From Lacibacter sediminis (GTDB taxonomy: Bacteria > Bacteroidota > Bacteroidia > Chitinophagales > Chitinophagaceae), in assembly GCF_014168535.1 (NCBI RefSeq), contig NZ_CP060007.1, positions 4,526,001 to 4,590,000 of the forward strand: 64,000 nt of DNA. Direction: 5' to 3'. Position numbers and translations under genes: made by a program. Below the pieces are notes generated by a model. The model ran no database searches. It was not told the DNA's origin and worked only from the letters and a program-made list of their open reading frames with translations. Below, one piece after another: positions 62,195-64,000 of this stretch (positions are counted from its first letter, which is position 1; the number at the start of each line of letters is the position of its first letter).

Positions 62195-63318
62195 TGAATT
62201 TTTATTTTCTTTCCGGTTGTCATTGCTTCATAGACAGCTGTGATTACTTGAACATCTCTTCGTCCCATTTCGCCCGGAACAATAGATAGTTGATTTTTCA
62301 TCATTGACAGGGCAATGCCATCCATTTGTTTTGCCTGCTGATTAATGTTTGTAATATTCATCGGGCCTTCAGATGTTTTTCCTCTCAATCCTCCGTAGTT
62401 ATAAGCTGGCGATAATTCAAACATTCCCTTCTCCGCTTCTGCTCTTAAAAAGTTCATAGAGCTTCCATAGCTTGCTTCACCTTCTGCAATTAAACCATTG
62501 GGCATTTCAAATTGCCATTTAAGTGACTGTTCCACTTCTTTGAATTTATCTGCTATTGTTTTAGGGCCTTCCTGTGCTGTAACTGCAATTGGTACCATAC
62601 CTGTTGTGTAACAAATACCCTGTACACAATAAATACCCAAATCCTGCATGGGACCACCGCCAGCTAAATCTTTTTTCAATCGCCACTGCGTAGGATCACC
62701 AATTGTAAAACCAAATCCTGCGGTCATTTTTTTGATATCACCATAAACCTTTGTTGTACCCAACCGCATCATTTCTAGATTGTGCGGTTCAAACTGAAGC
62801 CTATAACCAATAGCTAATTGCTTACCGGCCTTCTTTGATGCAGCAATCATTTTATCACAATCAGCCACAGTAATTGCCATTGGCTTTTCACAGATCACAT
62901 GTTTGCCTGCCGCAAAACCACGTACGGTATATTCTGCATGCATACTGTTCGGAAGAACGACGTAGATAATATCAATATCCGGATTGTCTTTTATGGAATC
63001 ATAATTGTCGTAGTTGTAAATATTCTTGTCCGGAATATTATATTTCTCTTTCCACACAGGAATTTTCGAAGGCGTTCCGGTAACGATACCTGCGAGATAA
63101 CAATGTTCAGTTTGCTGCAATGCAGGTGCTAATTGTCCGCCTGCATAACCACCGAGACCCACTAAGGCGATGCCTAGTTTTCCTTCTTTCTTCTGTTGCA
63201 CGGAACGTTGTTTTGATTGTTGTTCATTACATGAATTGTTGGCAGAAAGTAATGGAAGACTCAAACCTGCCAAGCCGATCTGTTGTAAAAACTTCCTTCG
63301 TGAATGTTGCTGACTCAT
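62191..63318 (-). CDS. Gfo/Idh/MocA-family oxidoreductase (glucose-fructose-oxidoreductase-like), Tat-exported, copy 3
   Basis: 375 aa. Tat signal SRRKFLQQIGLAGLSLPLL. The cofactor loop IALVGLGGYAGGQ is present, and CEKPMAITV is the intact EKP motif, so this copy should be a working dehydrogenase. AIGYRLQFEPHN, GGGPMQDLGIYCVQGICY and VPGEMGRRDVQVITAVYEAMTTG are the features of glucose-fructose oxidoreductase. It faces the operon on the opposite strand with only 26 nt between stops. Substrate likely a sugar or sugar acid; unknown. Confidence 0.9.
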   Translation of the reverse strand: MSQQHSRRKFLQQIGLAGLSLPLLSANNSCNEQQSKQRSVQQKKEGKLGIALVGLGGYAGGQLAPALQQTEHCYLAGIVTGTPSKIPVWKEKYNIPDKNIYNYDNYDSIKDNPDIDIIYVVLPNSMHAEYTVRGFAAGKHVICEKPMAITVADCDKMIAASKKAGKQLAIGYRLQFEPHNLEMMRLGTTKVYGDIKKMTAGFGFTIGDPTQWRLKKDLAGGGPMQDLGIYCVQGICYTTGMVPIAVTAQEGPKTIADKFKEVEQSLKWQFEMPNGLIAEGEASYGSSMNFLRAEAEKGMFELSPAYNYGGLRGKTSEGPMNITNINQQAKQMDGIALSMMKNQLSIVPGEMGRRDVQVITAVYEAMTTGKKIKIQ

Positions 63319-63363
63319 ACGAATTGATTTTATGGTGATGTTTTATTGTACTCCCTCAGTTCA

Positions 63364-64000
63364 TCAATGTTTGTTTCCATTCCGCAATTGATTGATATGT
63401 TCTGCTAGATCCAACATTGGTGCCACATAAATATCTTTTTCTTTCTGTTTGATATAGCGAAGTATTTTCCTGTGATTCTCTATCGATACATCAAGCCCGT
63501 TACCGCCACCAACACCATGAAACAAAATTACCAGCAACGAATTGGTTTGTATCGCCTTGTCAACCCACGCTTTCATTTCTTCAAAGCTGTTGTTGTTGAC
63601 CATATAGCAATCCACATTGTACAGATCAACTTCATTGATCTTGTGCATTTCATTTCGCACAGCCCTTGCAGCTACAAAATCTTTTTTCATACCATTGATG
63701 AAAGACGAGTCAGCGATCTTCATATCACCACATGTGTAAGCGAATGTGCGTTTTGTTTTTCCATCAATTGATTGCAGGAAAAGATTCGTCATGCGCATTT
63801 CGTTTTCCATTCGCTTTACTGAATAGTTGGTCATATCGTTTTCCTTGCTCACCCATTCACGGCCAGACATATTACCAATGCAGGGATGAAACAACGTATG
63901 ATTGCCAAGTTCATGACCTTTTACAGGAAGTTTCTTCCAATCCTTCAATCTTGTTTGCATCGATTGTGAAAACGCAGTTATATAGAATGTTGCTTTTAAT
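63364..64000 (-). CDS. Polysaccharide deacetylase family protein, partial (5' end beyond window)
   Basis: The frame runs out of the right edge; translated residues before the first ATG in view (LKATFYITAF) are family-like, so the gene begins outside. A NodB-type motif HELGNHTLFHPC (metal-binding His pair) and LLVILFHGVGGGNG near the C-terminus are visible. CE4 enzymes remove O- or N-acetyl groups from polysaccharides. Here acetylxylan is a plausible target because of the locus. 45 nt upstream of the Gfo/Idh/MocA copy 3 gene on the same strand, so probably in the same operon. Confidence 0.85.
   Translation of the reverse strand, partial: LKATFYITAFSQSMQTRLKDWKKLPVKGHELGNHTLFHPCIGNMSGREWVSKENDMTNYSVKRMENEMRMTNLFLQSIDGKTKRTFAYTCGDMKIADSSFINGMKKDFVAARAVRNEMHKINEVDLYNVDCYMVNNNSFEEMKAWVDKAIQTNSLLVILFHGVGGGNGLDVSIENHRKILRYIKQKEKDIYVAPMLDLAEHINQLRNGNKH

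Noticed and set aside
1..64000. CRISPR array, insertion sequences, prophage or rRNA genes
   Set aside because: No regularly spaced repeats, transposase, integrase, phage structural genes or rRNA sequence were seen.

Overview
The window reads as chromosomal DNA of a member of the Bacteroidota, most probably family Chitinophagaceae. Evidence for this is the moderate-to-low GC content, the TAnnTTTG-type -7 promoter elements, a SusC/SusD pair, Bacteroidota-typical proteins (DUF4834, PorT-like barrel, many SPII lipoproteins) and the rimP-nusA-infB order. No phage genes, transposases, integrases or CRISPR arrays were seen.

Layout. (1) 1-4.2 kb: the end of an amidohydrolase, a small lipoprotein, a SixA-type phosphatase and a long PurF-like amidophosphoribosyltransferase. 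(2) 4.2-8.6 kb, minus strand: a redox/electrophile-stress cluster of MarR regulator, three pirins, YceI, OsmC and an NADPH:FMN reductase. The MarR promoter is overlapped by a perfect 16-bp palindrome, and a partial copy lies before the first pirin. (3) 8.7-14.9 kb, minus strand: a SurA-like foldase and infB, nusA, rimP. (4) 15-25.6 kb: housekeeping and mixed genes. These include DUF4834, a HAD phosphatase, tRNA-Met(CAT), a beta-barrel protein, hflX with a Rieske protein, tRNA-Asn(GTT), an unusual RbsD/FucU-like lipoprotein next to a GH116 glycosidase, a DUF2975/HTH pair with twin palindromes over its promoter, a DUF192-like protein, a nuclease and a WYL regulator.

(5) 25.7-64 kb: a very large glucuronoxylan utilisation locus. 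Divergent operons flank a 650-bp control region (38.9-39.5 kb). Leftward lie susC, susD, GH2, GH30 (subfamily 8-like), xylB, xylA and then uxuA. Rightward lie two LacI-type regulators, GH67, an SDR dehydrogenase, GH115, GH10, a GPH-family symporter, two GH43 enzymes, GH3, two exported Gfo/Idh/MocA oxidoreductases, a cupin, an SGNH acetylesterase and a CE15-like glucuronoyl esterase. A third Gfo/Idh/MocA protein and a polysaccharide deacetylase face them at the right edge.

How the genes could work together (inference). Esterases remove acetyl groups and lignin-glucuronate esters. GH30 and GH10 cut the backbone, SusCD imports the oligomers, and GH115/GH67 remove (methyl)glucuronate. GH43, GH3 and GH2 finish the chain, and the symporter brings products into the cytoplasm. 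XylA/XylB then feed xylose to the pentose phosphate pathway, while an SDR (proposed fructuronate reductase) and UxuA carry glucuronate toward KDG. Control appears to be by LacI proteins: the same 14-bp operator, TGCAATCGGTTGCA, occurs twice in opposite orientations in the divergent control region. Strong hairpins between genes suggest graded expression inside the operons.
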